Positions 23,886-31,711 of a stretch of DNA of 64,000 nucleotides are shown in pieces (position 1 is the first letter of the stretch; every line of letters begins with the position of its first letter). This DNA comes from JADFGZ01 sp965222345. Its GTDB lineage: Bacteria; Acidobacteriota; Terriglobia; 2-12-FULL-54-10. The stretch lies in the NCBI GenBank assembly GCA_965222345.1, contig CBDCTS010000007.1, positions 2,108,001-2,172,000 on the forward strand, written 5' to 3'. The notes beneath the pieces were generated by a model, which was not told the origin of the DNA, did not search any database, and was given only the letters and a program-made list of their open reading frames with translations. Both the position numbers and the translations under genes were made by a program.

Positions 23886-24299
23886 ATGAAAGCGAATCTG
23901 TACACGTTGGCGATTATGGTCATAGGCTACGTTCTGGCAAGTTGTGGAGGCCAGCCGGGCAGCGGTTCCAACGCCTCTATTCAACGGGCCATCGAGGAAC
24001 ACGTCGCCAGCCGCCCTGGTTTGGCGAGTGACCAGTTGGTGATGGAAGTATTGGAGATCCAAATCAGCGGCGACACAGCCGAAGCCGAGGTGATGTTTCG
24101 CAGCCAGGCCGATCGGGCCGCGATGATGGCTTTTCATTATCAGCTTCGCAGCGAAAACAACCAATGGAAAGTGGAAAGCGGACGGCCGAGTCAAAGCGGG
24201 TCTGCACATCCATCCCCCGGTCTCTCTCCCGAAACCGACGATTTACTGCCGGAGGGGCATCCTCCGATTGAGCAAATTCCGTCGCAGCCGCAGCAATAA
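23886..24299 (+). CDS. Small putative lipoprotein, function unknown
   Basis: A 137-residue protein with a lipoprotein signal peptide: a hydrophobic stretch followed by the lipobox VLASCGG, so Cys20 would be lipidated. The mature part has a central region with alternating Glu/Val residues (LEIQISGDTAEAEVMFRSQ) that looks like a small NTF2- or cystatin-like beta sheet, and a Pro/Gln-rich tail. AGGAG lies 14 nt before the ATG. No family was recognised, and neighbouring genes give no clue. Confidence 0.7.
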   Translation: MKANLYTLAIMVIGYVLASCGGQPGSGSNASIQRAIEEHVASRPGLASDQLVMEVLEIQISGDTAEAEVMFRSQADRAAMMAFHYQLRSENNQWKVESGRPSQSGSAHPSPGLSPETDDLLPEGHPPIEQIPSQPQQ

Positions 24300-24413
24300 A
24301 GCCTGTACTTCATAGCACGGGGAACCAGAGACGAACAGCAACCGAGCTTGGATCGGCAATCGGACGGCCAGGGTCGTTCCGTGCTACGGAAAAAGCCAGA
24401 TGCCAAGCCGCTC

Positions 24414-24430
24414 CGGCGCAAAAGCTACCC
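24414..24430 (+). repeat. 17-bp target site duplication, left copy
   Basis: CGGCGCAAAAGCTACCC directly abuts the left end of the ISNCY-like element and is repeated exactly at 25846-25862 next to its right end, marking the insertion target. Confidence 0.92.
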
Positions 24431-25845
24431 TGTTGTTAGCAAGTTAAAATGTCCGGTATATGTAGCAAGTGAAATGTCCGCTTTCATGATTCTACCGAAA
24501 GTGATTTGGCGCTGACCGAAGGAGCCCGTAGGGCGACGGAGGTGAGCGCCAAATGGTGTTGTCGGGAAGCCACAGGGCTCCGCCGCCGACCGCCGCACCG
24601 GATCGCCACCCCCTCGGAGGAGTAGCGGCCCACCGTGTGCGGCCCATAGCCAATGCTTAACGTCCCATCCAGGTGTTCATAGACGGTCACCCGGCAGCCC
24701 GCCAGAGTCCCGCGCCAAGGAGTTTTCTCGATCTGGAGGAGGCGGTTCTCCAGACTGACCGTATTGTCCCGATTCACTATCCGCTGGTGCTGGATCGAGA
24801 AGATTCGCTCTAACTCCCGCCTGGCTGACGGCAAAAAGGCGCTGCCTGGTTGGGTGGCCGGCACGGCAAAGCGCCGGTTGAACTCCCCGATATAGCCCTC
24901 CCGCAGGAACCGATTCGCTGCCTCTAGCGTGATGATTCCCCGCAGGCGCAGTTCCTGCGGCAGCCGCCCTTGCCAGGTCCCGAAGTTCCGCTCGCTGCGT
25001 CCCCGCGCCTGCGGCGAATAGGCCGGAATCATCTGAATGCCCAGCTCCCGCAGGGCGCGGCCCACCTGGGTCAGCCGTTGCCGATCCACCGGCTCGCCCG
25101 CCTTCCGGGTCAGGAAGAAATGACTGGCCCGGTCGCTATAAAGGGCGCAAAAGATCCCCTGCTGCTCGACCACCTCCCGCAGGGCAGCCAGCACCGTCCG
25201 CGTCGATTCCTGCTCTACCAGTTGCGCATAGTAAATCTCGCTGCTGGCATCATCCAGGACCACCAGCAGGTCATACCAGCGATCATCGACAAACCACCGA
25301 TGCTGGCTCCCATCCAGATGCAGCAGCATTCCCGGCAACGGCCGCCGGGGCCGCCTCTGGCGGTGCAGGCCCCGCTTCCGCCTCCTGTTCACTAGCCCCG
25401 CCCCTTGCAATGCCAGCTTCACCCAGGTGTAGCTCAGCCGGAGGCCGTGCTCTTCCCGCAGCTTTTCGTGAAAGTGCCGCACGTTGAAGTCAAAGTACTT
25501 CTCCTGATACAGCCCCAACACCTTCTCCACCGTCCCCAGGGGTACCCGCCGCGGACTCGGCTTTCCCCGCCGCCGGTCAAACAGCCCGTCGTAGCCGTAC
25601 TGCTCGTACCGGCTGCGCCACCGCCTCATCTGCCGGTCGCTGATCCCGATGATCTCGGCTGCCTGCCACCAGTTGATCCGCTTCCCTATCGCTCGCAAAA
25701 TTACTTCTTGTATCTTCATCGCCCGCTCCATCGCAGCTTCCGAGTAGAACTTCATGCCACCTCCTGGCAAAAAGCCCTACCCTACGCCGCTCAAAGCGGA
25801 CATTTCACATGTTAATTAGACCGGACATATCATGTGCTAACGACA
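24431..25845 (-). mobile_element. ISNCY/IS1202-like insertion sequence, copy 1
   Basis: A 1415-bp element starting TGTTGTTAGCA and ending TGCTAACGACA (10 of 11 bases inverted-complementary). About 54 bp at each end form a longer imperfect inverted repeat with the motif ATGTCCG present twice per end. It carries one transposase gene on the minus strand. The 17-bp direct repeat on both sides shows it transposed here. An apparently identical copy lies at 48383-49797 in the same orientation. Confidence 0.93.
24484..25755 (-). CDS. ISNCY/IS1202-like transposase, copy 1
   Basis: A 423-residue transposase. The N-terminus holds helix-turn-helix segments (WWQAAEIIGISDRQMRRWRS), then the DDE/rve core: MLLHLDGSQHRWF (first Asp), FCALYSDRASHFFL (second Asp) and SPQARGRSERNFGTWQGRLP (Glu). 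This layout fits the ISNCY group related to IS1202, which also produces long target duplications. ATG 25755 is chosen for the AGGAGG just upstream; an upstream in-frame start would add MPGGG. No internal stops, so it may be active. Confidence 0.9.
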   Translation of the reverse strand: MKFYSEAAMERAMKIQEVILRAIGKRINWWQAAEIIGISDRQMRRWRSRYEQYGYDGLFDRRRGKPSPRRVPLGTVEKVLGLYQEKYFDFNVRHFHEKLREEHGLRLSYTWVKLALQGAGLVNRRRKRGLHRQRRPRRPLPGMLLHLDGSQHRWFVDDRWYDLLVVLDDASSEIYYAQLVEQESTRTVLAALREVVEQQGIFCALYSDRASHFFLTRKAGEPVDRQRLTQVGRALRELGIQMIPAYSPQARGRSERNFGTWQGRLPQELRLRGIITLEAANRFLREGYIGEFNRRFAVPATQPGSAFLPSARRELERIFSIQHQRIVNRDNTVSLENRLLQIEKTPWRGTLAGCRVTVYEHLDGTLSIGYGPHTVGRYSSEGVAIRCGGRRRSPVASRQHHLALTSVALRAPSVSAKSLSVES

Positions 25846-25862
25846 CGGCGCAAAAGCTACCC
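25846..25862 (+). repeat. 17-bp target site duplication, right copy
   Basis: Exact copy of the 17-bp repeat at 24414-24430, abutting the right end of the element. The insertion lies about 55 bp upstream of the thiolase start and may have displaced its promoter. Confidence 0.92.
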
Positions 25863-25917
25863 TACCCACCCTCGGGGCTGTGTGCTAGTATGAATCTTTT
25901 ATGTGAGGAGCGCATTA

Positions 25918-27102
25918 GTGACGTCAGTTTACATCGTTTCGGCTGTGCGGACACCCATCGGGAAGTTTGGCGGATCGTTGGCGGGCTTGACTTCGGCCGA
26001 CATGGGCGCGATCGTGGCGAAGGCTGCCTTGGAGAGGGCTTCCGTGTCGCCGGAGCAAGTGGAAGAAGCTATTTTCGGTAACGGACGGCAAGCGGGCGGA
26101 GGACCCAATGTGGCCCGGCAGATCAGCCATCGGGCGGGCGTGCCGGACTCCTCCCCGGCTTACACGGTGAATAAGGCCTGCGCCAGCGGGATGAAGTCCA
26201 TCGTGCTCGCGTTTCAGGAAATTCTGCTTGGGAATGCCGACTGCGTGCTGGCCGGCGGGACCGAATCAATGAGCCGGCTCCCTTACTTTATTGAAAATGC
26301 GCGATGGGGATTCCGGATGGGGCACCAAACGCTGGTGGATGCCATGTACCGGGATGGCTTCCTGGACCCGCTCTCAAATATGTTGATGGGCGAAACAGCG
26401 GAAAAACTGGCTGGACTGCACGGAATCGGCCGGGAGGAGCAGGATTGCTATGCGCTGACCACCCAGCATCGCGCGGAGGCGGCTACCACTCAGGGAAAAT
26501 TTCGAGACGAGATTGTGCCCGTGGAGGTGAAGGAGAAAAAAGGAACGCGGAAAATGGATGCCGATGAACACATCCGTTTCGGCGCCACTCTGGAGGAAAT
26601 GACCAAGCTGCCCCCGGTCTTTTCGAAGACTGGCTCGGTAACGGCCGGGAATTCCTCCGGGATTACCGATGGCGCCGCCGCAACTCTGCTGGTTTCCGGG
26701 GAAAAGGTAAAGGAATGGGGCCTGAAGCCGCTGGCGAAAATTCTGAATTATGCTTCGGCGGGGGTCGATCCCTCGATTATGGGGATTGCTCCCGTCCCAG
26801 CGGTGCGCAAACTGCTGCAGAAGCTGGGTGGCTCGCTGGAACAGTTCGGCTTGGTGGAGTTGAATGAGGCTTTCGCAGCGCAGGTTCTGGCTTGTGGCCG
26901 GGAACTGCACTTTGACCAGGAAAAACTGAACGTTAATGGAGGAGCCATCGCACTGGGCCATCCCATCGGGTGCAGCGGCACACGCATTGTGGTTACACTT
27001 TTGCACGCCATGCGGCAGCGCGGCGTGCAGCGGGGATTGGCAACCCTGTGTGTAAGCGGAGGGCTGGGAATGGCCCTGGCTCTGGAGGCTTCTTCCGGCT
27101 GA
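25918..27102 (+). CDS. Acetyl-CoA C-acetyltransferase (thiolase)
   Basis: Condenses two acetyl-CoA to acetoacetyl-CoA or cleaves 3-ketoacyl-CoA. The 394 residues are full thiolase length. The nucleophilic Cys is in VNKACASGMKS near residue 90, the catalytic His in GAIALGHPIGCSG and the second Cys in LCVSGGLGMALA; the NEAFA motif is also present. GTG 25918 is preferred since GAGGAG lies 7 nt before it and the resulting N-terminus (MTSVYIVSAVRTPIGKF) is the family standard; the upstream GTG at 25903 overlaps that site. It is a single-gene unit, with the IS element just upstream. Confidence 0.93.
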   Translation: MTSVYIVSAVRTPIGKFGGSLAGLTSADMGAIVAKAALERASVSPEQVEEAIFGNGRQAGGGPNVARQISHRAGVPDSSPAYTVNKACASGMKSIVLAFQEILLGNADCVLAGGTESMSRLPYFIENARWGFRMGHQTLVDAMYRDGFLDPLSNMLMGETAEKLAGLHGIGREEQDCYALTTQHRAEAATTQGKFRDEIVPVEVKEKKGTRKMDADEHIRFGATLEEMTKLPPVFSKTGSVTAGNSSGITDGAAATLLVSGEKVKEWGLKPLAKILNYASAGVDPSIMGIAPVPAVRKLLQKLGGSLEQFGLVELNEAFAAQVLACGRELHFDQEKLNVNGGAIALGHPIGCSGTRIVVTLLHAMRQRGVQRGLATLCVSGGLGMALALEASSG

Positions 27103-27535
27103 GGAGACCGATGGGCACCACTGGCCAGGATGCAGACCAATTCTGGGGACGGTCGGCCTGGGGCGAAAAAGCATCTCTGTGGGGAAGCTTCCAGGATGAC
27201 CTGTGACATGAGTACCCGGTGCGCTGTCTCCTGGTCCGGGAAAGCGACTCCTGGCGGATTAGCAGCTTCCAAATGTCACCGGAAATTCGAGAATCCTTCC
27301 GCGCCCGGACAAGTTTCCTTTTCCTTTACATTTGAGACCTTTAGAGGTGTTCTACAGGCGGCAACGTTGCTGGAAAGATGTTGCTTGAAAGCTCTGCCCA
27401 CCCGTTTCCGGGCGGTGGCGTGTCGATGGTTCCGGCGGAGGCCTGTCTTGGCTGCGGCTGGCAAAAACCATCGGAACCGGTAGCCGGTGAAGCGGGGAAG
27501 GCCGGGAACACGGGGCGAAGGGAGGAAACAATCAG
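27103..27535. other. Intergenic region before mlaE
   Basis: About 430 bp with only short, non-homologous reading frames. No terminator or promoter was recognised with confidence. GGGAGG at 27520-27525 is the ribosome-binding site of the next gene. Confidence 0.45.
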
Positions 27536-28306
27536 TTGGGCACGCTGGATCAGTTCGCCAAACAACGAGTTTGGGAGGTTCAGGAATTTACGGTGCTGAC
27601 CGGCCGGGCATTCCGCAATATTTTCCGGCCTCCGCACTATCTGGCCGATATCGTCCGGCAGATGGATTATATCGGCTTCGGCTCCCTTCCAATTGTGGTC
27701 CTGACCGGATTCTTTACCGGTGCTGTGCTGGCTCTCCAGATGGCCAACACACTCAGCACCTTTGGGGAGACTTCCCTGACCGGCCAGTTGGTGGCGCTCT
27801 CTCTGGTCCGGGAGTTGGGGCCCGTTCTGACGGCTTTAATGGTCGCAGGCCGGAACAGCTCCGGCATCGCCTCCGAGCTGGGCTCCATGGTGGTGAGCGA
27901 ACAAATCGAGGCGATGAGGGCGCTCGGAACCGATCCTAGCAAGAAACTAGTGACGCCTCGTTTGGTCGCCACAATCATCATGCTGCCCCTGCTGACTGTC
28001 CTCATGGATTTCGTGGGCTTGTGGGGAGGCTTCGCGACCTCATTCTTTACCATTCAACTGAATCCTGGGCAATATTGGACCAGCGCCTACCGTTCCCTGG
28101 GATTCGCGGATTTGTTTCAGGGGCTACTCAAGCCGTTTGTGTTCGCCTTTATTGTGGCTCTGGTGGGCTGCTATTATGGACTCAGTACCCGCGGGGGGAC
28201 GCAGGGCGTGGGGCGATCGACGACGCAGGCGGTAGTCGCAGCGTCCGTTCTGATCCTGGCCTTTGATTTCTTCCTGACCAAGGTCCTTCTCACCTTGGAA
28301 AATTAG
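27536..28306 (+). CDS. mlaE: MlaE-like lipid ABC transporter permease
   Basis: Inner-membrane permease of the Mla/MCE phospholipid transport system, 256 residues with about five to six membrane segments. The MlaE signature region LVRELGPVLTALMVAGRNSSGIASELGSM followed by EQIEAMRALGTDP is unmistakable. It would pair with the ATPase and MCE protein encoded next to keep outer-membrane lipid asymmetry. The start is TTG (27536) with GGGAGG about 10 nt upstream. The gap to mlaF is 9 bp, so one operon. Confidence 0.93.
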   Translation: MGTLDQFAKQRVWEVQEFTVLTGRAFRNIFRPPHYLADIVRQMDYIGFGSLPIVVLTGFFTGAVLALQMANTLSTFGETSLTGQLVALSLVRELGPVLTALMVAGRNSSGIASELGSMVVSEQIEAMRALGTDPSKKLVTPRLVATIIMLPLLTVLMDFVGLWGGFATSFFTIQLNPGQYWTSAYRSLGFADLFQGLLKPFVFAFIVALVGCYYGLSTRGGTQGVGRSTTQAVVAASVLILAFDFFLTKVLLTLEN

Positions 28307-28315
28307 GATGAATCG

Positions 28316-29137
28316 ATGGGAAAACAGGAAAATCAGAAAGCGGTGGTGGAGTTTGACCGCGTAACTCTTCGGTTTGAAGAGCATGTCGTGTTGCGCGAAG
28401 TCTCTTTTCGCCTGGAGCGGGGCGAAACTAAGGTTCTGCTGGGGGTGACGGGAGCGGGCAAGTCCGTTTTGCTGAAAATGACGATTGGATTGTTGCAACC
28501 GAATGCTGGCCGCATTTTCGTGTTAGGCGATGAGATCACGAACCGGAGCGAGCAGAAACTGTTTGGGATTCGCCAGAGGATCGGAATGGTTTTCCAGGAA
28601 GGCGCTCTGTTTGATTCTCTGACGATCGGGGAGAACGTAGGCTATGTCTTTGAGCGGTGGCCCGAAGTATCGCCGGAGGAGGCGGACCGTCGGGTGCGCG
28701 AGGTGCTGTGCTTCGTGGAGCTGGAACACACTTTCGATCTGTTTCCTTCCCAGTTGTCTGGAGGGATGCGGCGGCGGGTGGCCATTGCACGGGCCATCGT
28801 CGGGCAACCGGAGATCATGCTCTACGATTCGCCTACGGCGGGATTGGACCCCATCACGGCCCAGCACATCATGGCGCTGGTGCTCAAGCAAAGGGACGTG
28901 AGCGGGGTCAGTTCGTTGCTGGTCACCCATCGGATGCAGGACGCGTTTCGGATGGCTCGTTACTATTACGATTCCGGCCAGCAGCGGGTCATGCCGGCCG
29001 GCGAGGACGGCGAAGGCCGGGACACGCACACACGCTTTCTGGTTTTGCGGGACGGTGACGTCATCTTCCACGGCCGTCTGCAAGAGTTAGGCGCGAAGCA
29101 GGACCCCTACCTGCGTAAATTTCTTCCTCGCAGGTAG
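28316..29137 (+). CDS. mlaF: MlaF-like lipid ABC transporter ATPase
   Basis: Cytoplasmic ATPase powering MlaE, 273 residues. Walker A reads GVTGAGKSVL, the Q-loop is near MVFQEGALFDSLTIGENVG, and the ABC signature is QLSGGMRRRVAIARAI. The Walker B segment reads IMLYDSPTAGLDP: the Glu that normally follows the Asp is Ser, although the D-loop is normal. The loss of the usual catalytic base is notable and may be a lineage feature. After the switch His (LVTHRM) there is a stretch (YYYDSGQQRVMPAGEDGEGR) longer than in E. coli MlaF. It lies between mlaE and mlaD. Confidence 0.92.
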   Translation: MGKQENQKAVVEFDRVTLRFEEHVVLREVSFRLERGETKVLLGVTGAGKSVLLKMTIGLLQPNAGRIFVLGDEITNRSEQKLFGIRQRIGMVFQEGALFDSLTIGENVGYVFERWPEVSPEEADRRVREVLCFVELEHTFDLFPSQLSGGMRRRVAIARAIVGQPEIMLYDSPTAGLDPITAQHIMALVLKQRDVSGVSSLLVTHRMQDAFRMARYYYDSGQQRVMPAGEDGEGRDTHTRFLVLRDGDVIFHGRLQELGAKQDPYLRKFLPRR

Positions 29138-29196
29138 AAGGCGCCGGAGCCGGAACCACAGGGAACGGGAAGAGAATTCAATCTGCCGGAGGTAGC

Positions 29197-30273
29197 ATGC
29201 CGCAACAAAAGGAAATTCGCTGGTCCCAATTGAAGGTGGGAATCTTAACCCTGGCAAGCCTGGCAGTGCTCGCGGCCGCCATTTTCTTGATCACGGGCCA
29301 GACGGGATTATTCTCGAACACGATATTGATTCGGACCTATTCACCGGATGCTGCCGGGCTAAAGAGCGGAGCTCCGGTTCGGCTGGCTGGCGTTGACGTG
29401 GGAAACGTCCAGCAGGTCAGGTTCACCGGCCGCCCTGATTTGGCCCAATCCATCGAGATCGTTATGGAAATCAATCAAAGGTACGAGACCAACCTGCGCA
29501 GTGATTCCGACGCTATCTTGGCGGCCGAGGGCTTGCTGGGACAGCGTTATATCAACATTTCCCCGGGCACGCCCGGGAGTCCTCCGATGGGTCCGGAGGG
29601 AATCATTCCGTTTCGCGATACGACTGAGTTCAGCGAGCTAGTGGGGGGCAGTCGCGATTTGCTTAGCAACTTGAATCTACTGACGGCCAAAATCAACGCG
29701 GTTATCGCAACGGTCGAATCGGGAGAAGGGTCGATTGGGAAGCTCATCTACGACGACAGTTTCTATCGCCGCCTGGACACCATCGTGAGGGGCGGCGAGA
29801 ATCTCTTTTCCAGTGTCACTTCCGGCCAGGGAGCCCTGGGACGCCTGCTCAGTTCCGAGGAGCTTTATGATCACGCCAATGCTGCTGTGGCCAAGCTGGA
29901 AAGCGTGCTCACGAAGCTGGAAAGCGGCGAGGGCACATTCACGAAATTGCTTGACGACCCATCACTCTATCAGAATGCGGACCAGATGATCACGCGCGCT
30001 TCCCTGCTGATGGATAATATCAACAGGGGGGAGGGAACCCTGGGCAAGCTGGCGAGGGAAGAAGAGTTCTACCGGCGGCTGAACAATGTCGTCGATGGCT
30101 TGGATACGGTCCTCACCGGGTTGCGGAACGGCGAAGGGTCGTTCGGCCGCTTGCTGCAGGACCCCAGCCTCTACAGTAACCTGGATTCCACCAGCTTGGA
30201 GGTCCGGAGTTTGTTGGCCGATTTTCGGCGCAACCCCAAAAAATTTCTTACCATTCAATTCAAGATTTTTTGA
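29197..30273 (+). CDS. mlaD: MlaD-like MCE-domain lipid-binding protein with C-terminal repeats
   Basis: A 358-residue periplasmic protein anchored by one N-terminal membrane helix (VGILTLASLAVLAAAIFLI). The MCE domain (residues about 40-125; DAAGLKSGAPVRLAGVDVGN and GLLGQRYINISPG) should form a hexameric lipid channel on MlaE/F. Residues about 172-330 hold four to five imperfect repeats with the core GEGSxGKLxxDxxxYxxL, separated by amphipathic helices; together they could form an extended helical tube or needle across the periplasm. The start has CCGGAGG upstream. It ends the mla unit, 60 bp after mlaF. Confidence 0.9.
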   Translation: MPQQKEIRWSQLKVGILTLASLAVLAAAIFLITGQTGLFSNTILIRTYSPDAAGLKSGAPVRLAGVDVGNVQQVRFTGRPDLAQSIEIVMEINQRYETNLRSDSDAILAAEGLLGQRYINISPGTPGSPPMGPEGIIPFRDTTEFSELVGGSRDLLSNLNLLTAKINAVIATVESGEGSIGKLIYDDSFYRRLDTIVRGGENLFSSVTSGQGALGRLLSSEELYDHANAAVAKLESVLTKLESGEGTFTKLLDDPSLYQNADQMITRASLLMDNINRGEGTLGKLAREEEFYRRLNNVVDGLDTVLTGLRNGEGSFGRLLQDPSLYSNLDSTSLEVRSLLADFRRNPKKFLTIQFKIF

Positions 30274-30339
30274 CGGCGGGCAAGCCGGCGCCCGCAGAGG
30301 CGTTTCATCGATGGAACTCCACGGGCAGGGAACTTATTC

Positions 30340-30369
30340 TTGACAACCCGTCGGCAGCCCCTTTACGAT
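30340..30369 (+). promoter_or_regulatory. Sigma-70 promoter of the small RNA
   Basis: TTGACA (30340-30345), 18-bp spacer, TACGAT (30364-30369). Transcription would begin near A30376, six bases before the long Shine-Dalgarno sequence. Confidence 0.7.
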
Positions 30370-30400
30370 GCCATCATCACAGGAAAGGAGGTGGTCCAAA

Positions 30401-30442
30401 TTGACAGATGATTCGAGACCTAGTGAGGTGGCTGAGGCTTAG
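30401..30442 (+). CDS. 13-residue ORF inside the small RNA
   Basis: TTG at 30401 lies at ideal distance from AAAGGAGGT and opens MTDDSRPSEVAEA-stop. It may be a translated regulatory mini-ORF. An overlapping frame from ATG 30408 gives a 44-residue peptide (MIRDLVRWLRLRRS...), but its start is about 16 nt from the Shine-Dalgarno core. Neither resembles a known protein. Confidence 0.4.
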   Translation: MTDDSRPSEVAEA

Positions 30443-30575
30443 GCGCTCGGCTCTTGAGCTTCCAGGGTCTCCCCCGAAAGGTGCGGGAACCCTAGCTCGT
30501 GTTGCGATGTCGCCACCTGCAGGTGATGCTCTCATGAGTTGACCGCCTCAGGCAAATCTCAACAGCATACCGGGG

Positions 30576-30611
30576 ACGGGGAGCCGGAACAGGCTCCCCG
30601 TTTCCCTTTTT
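30576..30611 (+). terminator. Strong rho-independent terminator
   Basis: Ten-bp perfect stem ACGGGGAGCC / GGCTCCCCGT with a 6-nt loop, then TTCCCTTTTT. It closes the small RNA unit. Confidence 0.88.
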
Positions 30612-30657
30612 GGGAAGATATTTGCTTCGTTGGCTTGGCATCATCCGGGCGCGAGGC

Positions 30658-31116
30658 TCATTTTGCAGCTGGAGCGGGTGAAGATTGCGAGAGATGAAAC
30701 GCCTTTTCGATCACTCGCAGCATCTCCGGGCGCAGGCGATACTGGGAAAGCTCCGGACGGTTGATCCAGCGTGCCTCGGTAACGTCGGTTGCGGCTGCCA
30801 CCCGCCCGCCCTCGGGGCGGCAGAGAAAGTCAACCAGCACGTAGTGGAAGCGCACCTTCCCCTGTTCGTCGCGGGAAATGCGGTCCAATATCTCCACGGT
30901 TTGTTCCACCCGAACCGCCAAGCCGGTCTCCTCCAGAATCTCCCGGCGAACGGCTTCCGACAGTTGCTCCCCCACCCGAACCGCTCCGCCGGGAAGGGAC
31001 CACTCTCCCCGGTTGGGTTCCGTGCCGCGCCGCACTAACAGAACTTTTCCGTGGTCCAGAATGGCTGCCCCGACGCCGACAATGGGCCGCTCGGGATATT
31101 CGCGGGTTGTCACCAT
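30658..31116 (-). CDS. Nudix hydrolase
   Basis: A 152-residue Nudix pyrophosphohydrolase. The Nudix box GAVRVGEQLSEAVRREILEE plus TGL fits GX5EX7REUXEEXGU with all metal-binding residues. ATG 31116 is chosen because GGAGG lies upstream and it gives the usual N-terminus (PIVGVGAAILDHGKVLLVRRG); the open frame continues further but shows no homology. The family cleaves nucleoside diphosphates linked to another moiety, and resemblance to ADP-ribose pyrophosphatase/MutT types is general only. It is a single gene, divergent from the zinc-ribbon gene. Confidence 0.88.
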   Translation of the reverse strand: MVTTREYPERPIVGVGAAILDHGKVLLVRRGTEPNRGEWSLPGGAVRVGEQLSEAVRREILEETGLAVRVEQTVEILDRISRDEQGKVRFHYVLVDFLCRPEGGRVAAATDVTEARWINRPELSQYRLRPEMLRVIEKAFHLSQSSPAPAAK

Positions 31117-31329
31117 ACAATGCCTCCAGCAAGCCGCAGCATTCACTCCGCTCTGTTTCCGAACAAGATGTTCTGGCCGGGACAATCGGCCGGCAAGGCC
31201 GCTTCCACCAACGTTCCATACTAACAAAACTTGCCACCGGAAAAGACGCAACAAGAGCAATATCGGAACGCTTCTCCGTGCGGCGAACGGATTGCACTGC
31301 CGGCTCCTGCGCAGGCCGATATTTCTACC
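31117..31329. other. Divergent intergenic region
   Basis: Sits between the Nudix and zinc-ribbon genes. No gene is recognised. The promoter for the rightward gene follows at 31330. Confidence 0.45.
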
Positions 31330-31357
31330 TTGCCAAGGCAAGCCAGGATAATATAAT
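31330..31357 (+). promoter_or_regulatory. Sigma-70 promoter of the zinc-ribbon gene
   Basis: TTGCCA (31330-31335), 16-bp spacer, perfect TATAAT (31352-31357). This gives a 5' leader of roughly 75 nt before ATG 31441. Confidence 0.6.
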
Positions 31358-31440
31358 TTCCACTGTAGGATTGAATTGTTTGGATGGGCTGAGCGCTTCA
31401 TTTTTCGGACAACTTGTTCAGCCTTACAAAGGAAGGTTAT

Positions 31441-31641
31441 ATGCCTCACTGCCCCGAATGTGAAGCTCTGGTGGATGTCGAACAAGATGAAGTGGAAGAG
31501 GGTCAAAGACTAAGCTGCCCGAAGTGCGGAGTTGATCTGGAAGTCGTCAACACTAATCCGCTTGAGTTGGAGCAGGTGGAGGAAGAAGAAGAGTTTGACG
31601 AAGAAGAAATGGAGGAAGAAGAGGATGAGGAGGAAGAATAG
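31441..31641 (+). CDS. LysW-like zinc-ribbon protein with acidic tail
   Basis: A 66-residue protein whose first half is a zinc ribbon, with C4-P-E-C7 and C26-P-K-C29, and closely resembles LysW, the amino-group carrier protein of lysine/arginine synthesis. The second half is almost entirely Glu and Asp and ends EEEDEEEE. LysW proteins end in EDWGE, whose last Glu is the attachment site; here the Trp-Gly is missing but a terminal Glu remains. No LysX-like ligase gene is nearby, so a carrier role is speculative; an acidic metal-binding or protein-binding role is equally possible. AAAGGAAGG precedes the start. Confidence 0.75.
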   Translation: MPHCPECEALVDVEQDEVEEGQRLSCPKCGVDLEVVNTNPLELEQVEEEEEFDEEEMEEEEDEEEE

Positions 31642-31711
31642 CCACCGCCCAATCTACCCGGCCTCCCCGGAGTGTGCAGGAAAGTTTCGCCAAGAACCGC
31701 CGAGGACTTCG

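Larger units (their letters stand above)
30376..30611 (+). ncRNA. Candidate structured small RNA with extended Shine-Dalgarno sequence
   Basis: A stand-alone transcript of about 235 nt is predicted between a good promoter and a strong terminator. Near its 5' end GGAAAGGAGGTGGTCC (30382-30397) matches the expected 16S rRNA 3' tail over about 16 nt with one G-U. Further on are a hairpin capped by GAAA (CCGAAAGG, inside AGGGT...ACCCT), the palindromes CCTGCAGG and CTCATGAG, and long-range pairings such as AGGTGGC with GCCACCT and CTGAGGC with GCCTCAG. No known RNA family could be named from memory. A protein-only reading is unattractive because the only ORF with good initiation is 13 codons. The existence of the transcript is well supported; its function is unknown. 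Confidence 0.65.

Noticed and set aside
24970..25395. Plus-strand ORFs inside both IS copies
   Set aside because: Both are Pro/Gln-rich antisense frames of the transposase with no start signal.
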